A DNA stretch of 51,126 bases from assembly GCF_000220395.1 (NCBI RefSeq), contig NW_004085937.1, positions 1 to 51,126 of the forward strand. Reading direction: 5' to 3'. The stretch is from Ichthyophthirius multifiliis. Its lineage: Eukaryota; Ciliophora; Oligohymenophorea; Hymenostomatida. Of this stretch, positions 25,082-37,853 are shown piece by piece. Both the position numbers and the translations under genes were made by a program. Within the stretch, counting starts at the first letter, position 1. Every line of letters begins with the position of its first letter. The notes beneath the pieces were generated by a model, which was not told the DNA's origin, searched no databases, and saw only the letters and a list, made by a program, of their open reading frames with translations.

Positions 25082-26624
25082 CATATATATTAATATTATT
25101 AATATATATAAAAGGTTAAGTATTTTCAGGTTTTTTAAGTAGTTTTTTATCTGATAGATTCGGAAGAAGAAAAAGCATGCTTTTTACTATAATATTAGGT
25201 TCTATGAGTATAATTTCGGTAGGATTTGCACCTGATATATATACAATAATATTTCTTTTTTTGCTGCAGGATTCGGAATGAATGGTTATGAGTGTATAAT
25301 ATTAGTTTATTGTACAGAAATTTCTGGTATTTTTTTATATCTTTAAAATAAAATAAAAATTTAAAAAGCAAGAAGATTTAGAGATATATCAGTAAATGTA
25401 TTATAAATAATGTGGGCATTTGGTTAATTTTTAATACCTTTGACTAATTCAATAACTGATTATTGGCGATTTCTATATATTTATTGTGTTGGCCTTCCTT
25501 TAGTATTAAGTATAATATTAACTTACATATTTTTTTGTGAAAGTCCTCGATATTATGTAAGTAAAGGCTAATATTAATAAGCAAGGGAGATTTTTAGACA
25601 TATAAGTGAAGTAAATAGCCGTCCTCCTTATTAATTTCATTTTATGGAAGAATTAAACAATTATAATAAAGTGGTGACAAAAATAACTAATTTTAAATCT
25701 CCAAAGAATAATAATTTATAGAGATAAAATGTAAGCTTTTAGAATTAAACGATTAATTAATAAAAATAATAAAGCACTACTATGTTAGATTTGTTTAAAA
25801 AAAAGCATCTTATAATTATTACTTTAACTATGTCTTTTTATTGGTTTTTTAGATATTTTACTTATTATTGTATACTTTTTTCAATTGAGTAGTTTGGTAT
25901 ATATTTTATTTAAAAAAAATAAATATATTATTTATTAAAAAAGGTAATTCAATTAAAACAAATTATCTACTATTAGCTTTTATTGAAGTTTTCGCAGCAT
26001 TAATTAGCAGTATATATATAAATATATAATTATATATATTTATATAATTATATATATATTTAAAATATATCAGTTCCATTAAAATTAAGAATGAAAAGAA
26101 AAGTTGCACTAAGATTATCTTTTTCAATAATGATTTTTGTTCCTTTGCTTTTCTTTTTGATAAGAATTCCTAAAGAATGTTTTATTTATTATGGTTTTTG
26201 TTTTTAAGAATTTTTAACTATAATTCTAGTTATATTTTTGAAATTCGCTATTATGTTTTTTACTGTCAATCTTCTTACTTATACTAGTGAATCTTTCCCT
26301 ACTGTTTTAAGGTCATAAGGCTAAGGAATATGTATGATATTCGGATAAATTGGTATACACATATTTTTTTTTAAATAAAAAATTATATTTATATATATAG
26401 GAAGTACATTAGCGCCAATATATATAACCTAATATATATAAATTTTTGAATAGCTTAATCCTTTATCATTTATTGCATTTCTAGGAATGCTAGGTTGGGT
26501 ACTTTCTACAAACTTATACGATAACGAGAATATGTAAGATCATATTGAAGATGAAGAATAAATATAAGTTCCTTTATTAAAATAATTTTAGGAAATATAA
26601 ATGACTGTATTTTAAAGAAATTGA
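24487..26624 (+). CDS. Major facilitator transporter, SLC22 organic-ion type
   Basis: ATG 24487 to TGA 26622-26624, about eight exons with introns such as 24714-24783 and 25031-25114. The first segment WILSFQWIFYSLLVMGSPMI is TM1. A cysteine-containing loop follows (KFECK, KYCAEETVCYL, KLYCGDKYLVG), as in the large exofacial loop of SLC22 carriers. Then come the MFS signature FLSSFLSDRFGRRK between TM2 and TM3, GFGMNGYECII, and the mid-protein RFLYIYCVGLPLVL and FFCESPRYYVSKG, which is the SLC22/sugar-porter SPRWL-type motif. The second half contains YTSESFPTVLRSQGQGICMI and GSTLAPIYI, equivalent to ELYPTVIR in organic cation carriers. The tail is acidic. Two single-base run discrepancies (A run 24549-24557, T run 25256-25262) interrupt an otherwise continuous match. 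Substrate unknown; likely plasma membrane. Confidence 0.88.
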
Positions 26625-26700
26625 AAAATAAAAATATATTTATATATTTTTATACAATTAATAAAATATATATATATATATATACCAATAAAAAAAAAAT

Positions 26701-27794
26701 TCAATCCAAATTAACTTCCTATTCATTTTTTTTTAATAAATTTTCAAGATTTTATTCTATATCATCTACATCATTATTAGCTAAAATACGTATAATTCTT
26801 TTCTAAAAGTTCATATTATAAAATACTTTCGAATTAAAATTTCCCTCACTTCTTTTTTCCACAAAAACCTTATGATCTAGAATTTCCAAAAGATTTTCCT
26901 TTAATTAAATTTCATTTGATAAAATCATATTATCAATACATAATTCAAGTAATCCTTTAATACTCACTCCTATATAATTTTAATTATTCTCATTTTCAAT
27001 AATATTCTTAGCCAGAATTTAAATAATTTATTTCTAAATTTTTGTAAAGCTCTTAATAATATATTTAAGTTCTTCTCCTTCTTTTTCATTTACAAAATTT
27101 TCCATATAACCCAAATATTTCACCTCGTCTTCATAATAATGTAAACCATTGTATTCTTGATAAAAAAAGTTCAATTTTTCTTGAATTTTTGGGCTTAAAA
27201 AATACCAATATTTCACATTATCAACAGAAACGATTACTCGGATAATTTTTAAATCTAAAATTTCTTGAAAAATTTAAAAATCCTATTAAACCAATAACTT
27301 TGAGTAATCTAAATTGTGAATAAATATTAGTATATGTTCATATTTCTCTTTTAAAAAAGGTACTGCCTATTTAAAAAATATTAATTATTCACTTATTTTT
27401 TTAGACTCGATTTTATCATTTAGAACAAATTCTTATATTCGCATTAATTTTTTAAATATTTCTCTTAATAAATTTTATGATTACATATATCCTTTTACAA
27501 TTATTTATGGATATTCCAAAAAGTTTTTACTTATTTCATCTAAAAGTGGTTTTTTGGAACCTATTCCATAAAAACAAAGGTTAAAACCTGATTCAATCAT
27601 AAATTTAGATTATTATATTAATTATGTTGTTTTTTAATTTTAAATAAAAGGTTTTGTGTCTTTAATACTTTCTATATATTTTATTAAATTTTTTTGGTTG
27701 AAATCAAAAAAATTATCAGATGATTTTTCAAATGGTTTTTTATTGTTTATAAATAATCTTTCATTTTTTTTTTTGGATTTTAATTTTGTTCCAT
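26701..27794 (-). CDS. ORC2: Origin recognition complex subunit 2
   Basis: Minus strand, ATG 27794-27792 (MEQNQNPKKK), TGA 26703-26701, single exon, about 364 residues. ORC2 is a core subunit of the complex that marks replication origins in the nucleus. Diagnostic blocks: ESGFNLCFYGIGSKKPLLDE, matching the family LYGLGSK; IVKGYMQSQ; HILIFIHNLDYSKLL, matching LLIHNIDG; and KIIRVIVSVDNVKYWYFLS, matching the region before the winged helix. FFYQEYNGLHYYEDEVKY follows, then the C-terminal winged-helix region (YIGVSIKGLLELCIDNMI). The protein is shorter than animal ORC2 and consists mainly of the conserved core. Near the start, an 11-base T run (27764-27774) puts the ATG out of frame with the core by one base. 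The stop lies 76 bp from the convergent transporter stop. Confidence 0.9.
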
Positions 27795-28879
27795 TGTTTT
27801 TTTTTTATATATCTTAATTTTTTATAATTTTTAATTATTTTTTTTTTATTAATTTAATAACCCGGTTAAAAATATAAAGGTTTTATTAATGTTTTTTATT
27901 TTTTTATAAACTATAAAATACAAAATTAAATATTTTCTCGTTTGAAATTGAAAATATATACATAAATATATATCTTACCTATAAAAATTTAAATAAAATT
28001 ATATATATTTTACATATATAAAATATATTATTAAATACTTTAATATTTTTTATTGATAATTAATATTAATTAATATTTTTTTTATTTTTTTATATTAATT
28101 TATAATATATAAATAAAATAATAATTTCGTTTAATATTTTTACTTAATATAATAAAAAAAGAAATATAAATAAAATAAACGAATAAAAATAATATATATG
28201 TAAATAATTAATTAAATTTTTAAATATATTTACTAAAATAAAATTTAAAGATTATTATTGTAAATAATATATAATATAAAATAAAATAATTATTTTTATT
28301 TTATTAAAATTACTTATTAGTTTTAGCCTAACAATTATATTTTTTATTTTTATTAATATAAGAATATATTTTAAGTATATCAAAAATTAAAAACTATGTT
28401 ATATTATAATAATAATTATATCTTTATTCTTTAATTAAAATATTAAAAAATAAAATTAAAATAATATTTATATTAAAGAGTTTAAAAAAAGGTATTTTAA
28501 AGATATATATTTTTATCAAACAAAAAAATAATATCAATGATATTTATCAAAAATATAAAAATAAAAATAATAATATATTTTAGCTTTTATATTATTATAT
28601 TTTATGATTTTATATTAAAAAATATATTAATATAACAATATCAATTCATGTTTAAAAATAAATATTTTAAAATTATATGTTATTTCATTATAATTTTTAA
28701 GTGAAAATATTTTATTTTTTTAAAATAAAAAATAATTTATGTACGAAACAAATGTATATAAAATTATGAATTAAAAAAAAAAAAAATTATAAAAAAATTA
28801 AAAATAGATAAATAATTTAAAAAAATTAAGATATTAAACTAAATTCAGTAATAATTTATAATATTAAAAAAATATACAA

Positions 28880-28915
<36 letters not shown>

Positions 28916-29375
28916 TTGTAATTATATATATATTTGTATATATATATATTTAAATAGACTAGGAATCTAATATATTTAGTTATTTTTATTATTAATTTAT
29001 ATTTAATTAAATACAATATTTAATTTAAATTAAAAATATTTAATTGAAAAAAAAAATATTTATAAAAAATATTTTCGTGTGCAAATAAAAAAGTAAAATT
29101 TATTAATTAAATAAATTAATATTGATTCATAAAAAATAATTTTTATCAAAAAAAATAATTTTAATAAACAAAAATATTTTTTTAAAATTTGTTTTAAATT
29201 TTTTATTACATTAAAATAAAATTTAATTTCTAATTATTAAATTTATAAAGACATTTGGAAATAAAGTAAGCTAAATATTTTCAATACTAAGTATTTTAAT
29301 TGAAAATTAATTATACATTTATTTATTACATTAATATTCATTATAACGAAATAAATAATTATTATAAAAATAAAA
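27795..29375. other. Gene-free AT-rich gap, 1.6 kb
   Basis: No supported coding frame. The stretch holds A/T homopolymers and an (AT)n cluster at 28884-28950. Composition is close to pure A/T, below even the local coding average in G and C. It includes the upstream region of ORC2 and of the plus-strand gene at 29376. Confidence 0.6.
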
Positions 29376-29991
29376 ATGAATATAAAAAAACTCTATGCTA
29401 TTTTAAGTAAAGATGAACTTAATGTTCATTTAAAAAATTACGAGAACACTTATTGGAATGTGATTGACTTTGGATTTATCCTTCCATAACTAAAAAAATG
29501 TAAAAACATGCTTTAACATATCTGATTTACTTAAAATTGCTTCTGGATAAGAATTTGCTCCTAAAAAAGATTCTATAAAATAAAAATTATAACAAACTAA
29601 AAAATAAAGCAATCAAAGTATATGAAGAAATAACTTAAATAATAAAACCTGAAAATCTCTGTATTAATACTTAGAACCTTCCTCCAGTGTAATGGCTACT
29701 TGAGCTACTTTATACCTCAAAAAACGATCATCATTTTTTTTAACTTAAAAGAATAGATGAAGCCCTTAAAGAAAATACAGTAGAAATGGACTAAGAGTAT
29801 ACAAATATAAGCATACATAAATTATTACTTTTTTTTAAAAAAAAATAATTTATAAGGTTCTTAGAATTTGTAAAAAAAATTAACCATTTTCAATTTAAAA
29901 GTCAAAAATTTTTAAAAGAAGTAATTAACAAATTTTAGAAGAAAAAAATGAACTTTTGAGGCTCCTTTTGAAAGAAAGTAGGCTAAGTTGA
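29376..29991 (+). CDS. Small helical protein of unknown function
   Basis: Starts MNIKKLYAILSKDELNVHLK at 29376 and reads on through TYWNVIDFGFILPQLK, ISDLLKIASGQEFAPKKDSI, VYEEITQIIKPENLCINTQN, LPPVQWLLELLYTSKNDHHF and RIDEALKENTVEMDQEYTNI to a Lys/Leu-rich end near 29991. The segments are convincingly coding but lie in neighbouring frames, switching at A runs (near 29502, 29599-29604 and 29942). No GT...AG intron explains the switches, so miscounted A runs are the simplest reading. The protein would be about 200 residues, alpha-helical, with Trp/Pro/Cys landmarks in the middle. I do not recognise the family. A decayed gene remains possible. Confidence 0.5.
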
Positions 29992-30679
29992 AAAGATTAG
30001 ATATAAGTGTTATAATAAAAAAAAAATATTGAAGAGAAGAAATTATAAAAACAATAACTTTGAAAATAATATATATAAAAAAAAAATTATTAGATGAATA
30101 AAATTATCTAAATCATTTATATACATATTTATATATACTTATATGAACAAATTTTAAATTTTTATTTTATTTTTATAAGTAATCATTTAATAGGTTTTAT
30201 ATTAATTTATTTTATAATGTAGTAAAATTTATATAGTTTAAAAGTAAATTTGCTAATTTAATAAAAAAATATATACTATTAAAAAATTCAGAATAAATAA
30301 GTATATAAAAAAATAAATTATATTGTATATTAAATAAATATGAGTTTAATAAATATAAAACTTATAAAAATTAGCATAACCGAAAACTTAGAAAATATTA
30401 ATTTATATAATTTTTTTAAATAAAATTTTGAAATATTTATAAAAATAAGATTGTATAATTAGTTGTTTTTATTTACATATTTAAATATTAAAATATATTT
30501 TAATATAAAATATGTTTTAAATATATTTATATAAATTATTTATTTGGTAATTTTTTCATTATAAAAAGATATCATTTTTTTAATGAAAGACTATTATTAA
30601 TAAAAATTTAATAAATTAAATATTTATTTATAATTATATATAAATTATAAAATAATGCCATATAAATTTATGAAAATTG

Positions 30680-30753
<74 letters not shown>

Positions 30754-31411
30754 CCAAAATTTTTATTATAATAAAAACTATTAATAATTTTTATTATATT
30801 ATATATTTCTTTTTAATTTTTATAATGAATTTTAAATTTCTTTTCAATACCAATATTTATAATAAATAATATAATATATTTAAAAAAAATATATATTAAT
30901 GATTTATCAATTCTTATTAATATATTTTTTTCATAATGATATTTTCATTTAAATAAACTTTATTTTCAATATAATATTAAAGCCAATAATTTATTTTTAA
31001 GATTAAATAATCTTATTTAAATATAAAATAGCATCTTTAATATATATCATTACTGATTAATATCCTTTAATCACTAGTAGTTTATTATACTTATTCTGAG
31101 TATTTTTTTATCCTCCTTTTATTTTATATACTTACAAATTTTAAATTGGCAATATTAGATTTATATATTTGATTACAAAATAATATATAATTCATAATTA
31201 TTAAGTTTTATATTTAAAATCAAACAAGTTATTTTATTTTTTCTTATATAATATAAAAACTAAAAATTTTTTTTAATAATTAATATTTAATATTTATTTA
31301 TAATTATTTTTTTTTATAGAAAATAAAATAAATAATTATTTATTTTAATAAATTTAAAAAAAAATAAAAAAATTTAAATTAATAAAAACTTTAAAAGCAA
31401 ATAAATAAAAT
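29992..31411. other. Gene-free AT-rich gap, 1.4 kb
   Basis: No supported frame. It contains the longest microsatellite in the window, the (TA)n block at 30682-30751, and long A/T runs on both sides. Confidence 0.6.
30682..30751. repeat. (AT)n microsatellite, about 35 units
   Basis: An uninterrupted alternating AT run of about 70 bp. It is self-complementary and could extrude a hairpin. It lies in a gene-free gap. Confidence 0.95.
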
Positions 31412-33568
31412 ATGCATATAGAGATACTATTAGAAATAATTTAAAAATTAAAATATCATAACTGTGAACTAAATAAAGATCATTAAGAAAACTAAATGAA
31501 TATGATTTGTATAGATCCATAATGTAAATAAGAAAAAAACTAATATTTAAATTAAATGTGCAGTTTATGTATTAAAGAAAATATTCATAAAAAGCAAAAT
31601 CATTAATAAAAGCCTTTTGATATGGTATTAAGTTAATTAATAAATTAATTGTTTTAGAAATAATAAGAATAATAAAAATTAATAAAAATAAATAATTAAT
31701 TGCTAAATTTTTAGCAAGATTTAGAGAATAATTATATTGATATGAATTTAAAATAATAACTAAATAATTTTTTTCAAAATTTATAAAAAGTGAATTTAAA
31801 TCCTTTAATATAATAAAATTTTTAGAATTTATTTTCTTAAATTTCAGAATTCTTATAATATAATTAAGAAGAAAATATCTTTGAATTTTTAAAAAATTAA
31901 AAAGTTTAAAAGAAAAACATAGATATATTAACAATATGCGATTAAATAGAAAATATTTTAGATAAAAATAAAAATAAAAATAAAAATAATGATTCGATAA
32001 TTTCTGATAGTTAATGCAAAAACTCAGACAGTTTTTAAAATTCACAATATGTTTATTTTATATTTTTTATTATAATTTTTAATAAATATATATATAAATA
32101 TATAAATTATAAATAAATATAATAATATATATATATATATAATATATTTATACAAAGATATTAGATGAAATTGTTTAAATTAATAAACAAAATATTATAG
32201 ATTTAAAAAAAAATTCAATATCAAGAAGATAATCAAATGAAATGTACTAAGTTGATAAAAAAGTAATTTAAAAGATTATAATTTTTTATATATTTTTCAT
32301 AATTTAGATTTTATTATTAATTAATGAAAATGAACGTATTAATTTTTCTTTAAATGCTAAATAAGAAGAAACAGATAATGTAAATATTTTTAAATTTTTT
32401 AAAAAAATATATAAAAAAAGTTAAAATTTTAAATAAAATAAATGCAAGAGTCTATAAATTAATAATCAATAAATTCTGAGTAAAAGAATATAGAGTAATA
32501 AATATAGTTTTTTATTCGAGAAATAGAAAGATTAAATGATGCTTTATCATATAAAAATAAAGAAATCGATAGTAAAATATATGTAAAATTTATTCAATTT
32601 TTTTTTTTTTCATTAAAATAAGTATTATATAAATAATAATCTTCTGAAATATCCCAAAATAGTGATATTATACTTTAGTTATAATAATAAATAGAAACGT
32701 TTGCAAAAGAAAATAATAGGTTAAACTCAGTAATTATGGCCAAAGATAATTAAATAGAAACAGGATGTTAAATACCATATTAAATTGATAATTAAAGTTA
32801 ATAAAGCTTAAAAGAAGAAATTAAAATTCTATAAGAAACTCTTTAAAATTTAAGGGATGAAGATAATATAAAAATAAGAAAATATGATGATGAATTAAAA
32901 TCTATGTAAGAAAAACATAAAAATTTATAATAAAAATATGAAAATATGGGAAGTCAAATAAATGAATTATCAATAGAAATAGAAAGATTAAATGAAGAAA
33001 TAAAAAATAAAACTGAAGAAATTGATAAATGGAAACTAAAAATAAAATTAGAAAAAAATATAAAAATAGAAGATAATAATAATAAGCAAAGTATTATATA
33101 AATAAATATATATATATATATATATATGTATTTATAAATATATTGTTTTTTTTTTTTTATAGTAGATTTTTAGTCTAACAGGTCTACTAATAATAAATAT
33201 TAATTTAATAATAATTTTAAACCTTATCAAAAACATTATTAAATTTCATAAAATAAATATGGTAAAAATAACTAATTTTTTTTATTTTTTTATCTTTTTA
33301 AAAATAAAGGTGATTATAGAAATTTTTTTCTTATTCTTATTATAATTAACCAAAAACTTAATTTAATAAACCTATTTTTTTAAATAGTTAATAAGAAAAG
33401 TTATATTTATAATAAAGTTTAATGTAATCATAATAAAGTTAACAGAATAATCTTCTTTATTAATCTGCAAATAATTTTTTACCATACAAAGAATAAATTG
33501 ATAATAAAATTAGTTAATTATCAAAAGAAATCGGAAAACTAAATGATATTTTAGACAATAAATTATGA
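31412..33568 (+). CDS. B-box zinc-finger-like coiled-coil protein
   Basis: ATG 31412 to TGA 33566-33568, about seven or eight exons. Near residues 25-75 a Cys/His cluster (ICIDPQCKQ, MCSLCIKENIHKKQNH) has the spacing of a B-box type zinc-binding site. The rest is Gln/Asn/Leu-rich coiled coil (EIERLNDALSYKNKEID, LKEEIKILQETLQNLRDEDN, QINELSIEIERLNEEIKNK), ending KISQLSKEIGKLNDILDN. Introns are phase-consistent: the first starts after TCACAATAT at about 32050 and runs about 105 nt. Others lie near 32264-32308, 32380-32420, 32572-32621, 33089-33161 and 33260-33308. Zinc plus coiled coil resembles TRIM-like proteins without a RING; ciliates have many. Role not assigned. Confidence 0.75.
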
Positions 33569-33858
33569 ATTAAAAAATAATTTAAGGCTTATTTTTAGTT
33601 TTTATAAGAATTTAATAATTGAAAAAAAAAAAAAAAAAAAATTAAAAAAAAAAATCTATTTTTTTTTTTTAATAAAAAATATACTAATTTTATTAAGATT
33701 TAAATATAAATAAAAAATATTCGAAAAAAAAAAAAAAATTAATTTTTAAACAAAAATTAAGAATATTGATTTTATTTTATATAATTATTTAAATAATAAA
33801 ATAATTTAAATTCTTTTTTTAATTAATAAATTAAAAAGTTATAAAAACTAAAATATCA

Positions 33859-34673
33859 ATGTCAGACGAAGAGGATAGTAAAAAAAAAAAAACAAAGACT
33901 TAAAAATAAAATAAATAAAAAAAGATAGATCAGAAGAAGAAGAAGAGGAAGAAGAAGAAGATGAAGAAGATAATGAAAATGAAAAAGATGATGAAGATGA
34001 AGATGAAGATGAAGATGAAGATGAAGATAAAAACAAAGATAAAGAATAAGAAGACGAAGACGAAGACGAAGAAGAAAATGACGATGATGAAGAAAATGAA
34101 GATGAAGTAGAGAATGAAGACGATGAAGAAGTAGAAGAAGATGATAAAAAAAGAAAGGCAAAAATGATAATATATTAGATAAAGAAATAAAAGAAGACCA
34201 TAGTATAAACAAAATAGAAAATATATGTAATGAAATAAATTAAATATGTTTTAGTGTAGATACACTTTTGACTACTTTTTCATTTGAAACATAATAAAAA
34301 ATAGGTATTAGTTAAAATCCTTATAATTAATATTAATAAAAGTAATAAATTTAAATAAATAGTCACCAAAATAGCATGTAGTAAGAAAATTAAAATATAT
34401 AAACTGTAAATTAATATAATTCTTATGGAGAATATAGATTTTAAAAAGATTTATAAAATAAATTTTCTTAAAATGTAAATAATATATAAGAATAAGATTC
34501 TCTATAAAAATAATAAAGATATAATTATTAAAAATAAAAAACATTAATGATAATAATTTAAGAAAAAGTTCGACTATCTAAGATGTAGTGGAAATATAAG
34601 AAGCTTTAGAAAATAAAATGCAAATAAATATAAAATAAGCAGAAAATTAATAATAATAAATAATATAAAAAAC

Positions 34674-34731
<58 letters not shown>

Positions 34732-35199
34732 ATAAGAACAAGAATTTTAATAATAATAATTTTTAAATTAAAACAAAGAATCTTAAAGACAAGAAAATTT
34801 AAGCTTAATAAAGAATCTTAGAATATTATTGATAACTATTATCAAAATATTTATTAAAATAAAGGAAACAATTTACAAAAATTTAATTAATAAGCAATTT
34901 AAAGCTTATATAAACATAGACCTAAAAACAGTAAATAAATAATTACTATTAAATTTTATTATTATTTTATGACTTTTTTTTAAACATTAGCATATAATGA
35001 AGATGAAGTAAAAATTTATAATTAGAATTCGCCTTATAAAAATACTTTGGAATAAAGTATAATTATTATAATTTTTATAATATATATTTGTATTATTATT
35101 TATTTTGTTATTTTAATAAAAGAATTTATAAGAAATACCTATTAAGATAACAATAATTAAATAGAAAATCATATAAAAGTTCTTTTAGGAAAAAAATGA
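33859..35199 (+). CDS. Acidic D/E-rich, N/Q-rich protein
   Basis: Starts MSDEEDSKKKK at 33859 and ends TGA 35197-35199. After a short basic stretch comes an uninterrupted Asp/Glu tract of about 80 residues (33930-34145). A better-ordered segment follows, EIKEDHSINKIENICNEINQ and ICFSVDTLLTTFSFETQQ, then a long Asn/Gln region that includes the AAT repeat at 34672-34725. The last exons read RPKN, then YNEDEVKIYNQNSPYKNT, then FIRNTYQDNNNQIENHIKVL, across introns at about 34932-34987 and 35059-35119. Three A runs (33917-33923, 34146-34152, 34536-34541) are each one base short for a continuous frame. Acidic tracts of this type occur in histone chaperones and other nuclear proteins; that is only a suggestion. 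Confidence 0.6.
33926..34145 (+). repeat. GAA/GAT triplet-rich tract encoding poly-Asp/Glu
   Basis: Purine-rich imperfect triplet repeat, mostly GAA, GAT and GAC codons, on the plus strand. The complementary strand is the source of misleading Ser/Leu/His-rich open frames. Confidence 0.85.
34672..34725 (+). repeat. (AAT)n microsatellite
   Basis: About 17-18 perfect AAT/TAA triplets inside the Asn/Gln-rich half of the acidic protein gene. In any frame it encodes only Asn, Ile or Gln, so length changes would be tolerated if triplet-sized. Confidence 0.9.
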
Positions 35200-36484
35200 A
35201 TATTTCTTTTAAAAATTGTTACAATAAATATTTATATTAGCATATATAATGTAATAATATTTTATTTTTTTATAAATAATATAAAAAATTATTATTTGTA
35301 AAATTAAATAAATTCAAACAATTTAATATACAATAATTTAAATAAAAAAAATAATACAATGTAATATTTTTTTAAAAATATAATTTTTTAAGTATTTTTA
35401 TTATTCTTTAGCTTTGTTAATTAATACTAAATAAAATAAAAAATTTAGTTATTAAATTATTGATTACTTCTCTAATTATATTTATTTAAAATAGAAAAAA
35501 TTAAAATTTACTTTTTCCAAATTTTATAAATATTGACTTTTTTTATTTTATTATTTTACAAAATTATAATCATTATATTTCAAATTAATATTTCTTTAGG
35601 AATATATTAAATTGTATTTGCTTTAAATAGTTATTTTTGTTATTATTATCTTTAAATAAAAGCTATATTATTTAATTCTTATTAAAATTTGGTGAAATAC
35701 TTATATTTATATTTGAAAAAATAAAAAGCAATAAATTATTTTACTTTAAAAATTAACCAAATTACTTCATATTTTAATTATGCTTTCTAAATATTAAATA
35801 TAATAACATAATATTTGGCTAATTTGCATTTTTAAAACAATTCATATATTTTATTTATTCATCACTACCTTTATTGAGGGATATGTATTATTTTAAAAAA
35901 AAGAAATTGTTTAAATATACCAGAAATATTGTATTATTGGAAATTTAAAATATTATCTTAAATCATTAGTATTTCTTTCTTATAATCGAAGAAAATGAAA
36001 TAAAATAAATATTATTATTTAGTTTATTATTACATATTTATTAATTATATTAAATATTTTGTTGAAACCTAATATTATTTTATGTATTTTTTTAAAAAAA
36101 TAAAAAAAAGTAGAAAAAAGCCAAATGTCCTTTTTATTCTTAATTAAGAATTTTTTTTTTTTTTAAAAAAAAAAAACCAAATAATATTATTAATTGAATA
36201 AATTCTAGTTAAAAATTAAAAAATTAAAATTATTTTTATTATAAAAAGATTAAAAAAGTCAAATTATTTTTTTATTTAATTTATAATATAAAAATAAAAA
36301 ATAATAATATTAAAATAAAACAATATATTGTATATACGATCTATTTTATTTTTTTTAGATATAAAAAGTATTTATATTTAATTATATTTATTATTTATAA
36401 AGAAAATAAAAAAGATTAATAAAATAATAACAAATATAAATAATTAAAATAACTAAATAAAAAAAATATTTTCTTTATAAATAA
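35200..36484. other. Gene-free AT-rich gap, 1.3 kb
   Basis: No supported frame. A/T homopolymers dominate, for example the T/A block at about 36148-36175. It precedes the small membrane-protein gene. Confidence 0.6.
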
Positions 36485-36771
36485 ATGGCTCGTTTATGGT
36501 GGACATTAGATCCTTCAAAATTTCACTTAAAGCAATTAGCACATGGAGGAAGAAATGAAGTATTATTTGCTACTTTAGGTTTAAAAAATTATATATAATA
36601 AATAAAGTTTTTTTATAAAAACTATACATAGGCTTTGTAGTGGGAAGTGCAATATTCGCATACAAAAGACAATAAAAATACTATAGAAGATACGTAAATG
36701 ATTAATCATTATGGAACAGAACTATAGGCTCAAATGGAAAAGCATTCAATGTTCCAAGAAACATTGTTTGA
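36485..36771 (+). CDS. Small single-pass membrane protein
   Basis: ATG 36485 to TGA 36769-36771, two exons (36485-36578, 36632-36771) around a 53-nt intron in phase 1; 77 residues. The sequence begins MARLWWTLDPSKFHLKQLAH and has one membrane segment (EVLFATLGFVVGSAIFAYK, about residues 25-43). A basic stretch (RQQKYYRRY) and a polar C-terminus with NRTIGSNGKAFNVP follow. A short N-terminal amphipathic part, one TM helix and a positively charged flank are typical of accessory subunits of mitochondrial respiratory complexes. Ciliates have many lineage-specific ones. The codon use is notably less AT-biased than most neighbours, as for a highly expressed gene. Family not identified. Confidence 0.85.
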
Positions 36772-37731
36772 ATGAATATAATTAAATTTATTTTTCACAT
36801 TTTTTTTTTTTTTTTGAATGTGAAATACATTAATATGTATTTTATGTTTTTTTTTTTAATTACGAAAGAATTCAATTTTTGTATTTTAAGTTTAAAAATA
36901 AATATGGAAAAATATATTATTATTTTTTTCATACGTACAAATGTAATTGATGACGATATATTTTTTTTATTTATAGGAAATATTTTATTTATTGTTATAT
37001 AATATTTTATTTAAAGAACATTTTTTTTTAATTTTTTTTTTATTATTAATTATCTAGTTGTGAATATATCAATTAATTTAATAATATTTTTTTTTAAATG
37101 AGTTTATTCTATAGATTTATAATTTTTCCACCGAAATAAGCTTAAATATGTCACTTTTATTTTTTAAATTACAATAATTATTGCCATAAAAACATATATT
37201 ATCTTTTTTTAAAATAATAATCATTAAAAATATATAATAATAAAACTTTTATTTATCCTACTTGCATTTTTACTTTTTTAAGCAAAATCCTTATTTATTC
37301 AATTTTTTCTTTATTTAATCGAAAAATTTATAAATCTAGTTATTTTCCATATCAATTTACTAAAGTTTTTTCTATTAAATTTATTTAAAATTACATAATT
37401 CCATTTTATTAATATTTTATATATATTAATACCACAATATAACTCAAATAACTTTGAGTTTTATTGGTTATATGAAAAAAAATATTATAAAAAAAATACA
37501 AAATAATTAATTTTAAAAAATAAAGTAATTTTTTGCAAACAAAAGCAATATTAACATTAGTCCTATACTACTAAAATATTACAATTTTTTACAATTGTTT
37601 AAATGTAAAAAAATATTATATTTAATATGTATTTGTAATATAAAATAATTATTTATTCTCGATAATTCATATAAAAATAAAGTAAATAAAACATATTTTT
37701 TAAATTATTAATTAAAATAATAATTATTAAA

Positions 37732-37765
<34 letters not shown>

Positions 37766-37853
37766 TTAATTTCTTTTTTATTTATTTATTAATTTAAATC
37801 AACATAACAATATTATTATTTTAACAAATAAATATTTAATACATAAAATAATA
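36772..37853. other. Gene-free AT-rich gap between convergent genes
   Basis: About 1.1 kb between two convergent stops. It has (TA)n at 37737-37761 and long T runs just after 36790. No frame with coding-like composition was found. Confidence 0.6.

Noticed and set aside
30682-30751. (AT)n run as a telomere or replication origin
   Set aside because: Oligohymenophorean telomeres are G/C-containing (CCCCAA type); a plain AT microsatellite is no evidence for either role.
33848-34212. Minus-strand Ser-rich and Leu/His-rich open frames
   Set aside because: They are the complement of the GAA/GAT acidic tract of the plus-strand gene; low complexity and no start context of their own.
36772-37002. Phe/Ile-rich plus-strand frame after the small membrane protein
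   Set aside because: It starts inside the stop region of the preceding gene, is almost all Phe, Ile, Asn and Lys, and shows no coding bias.
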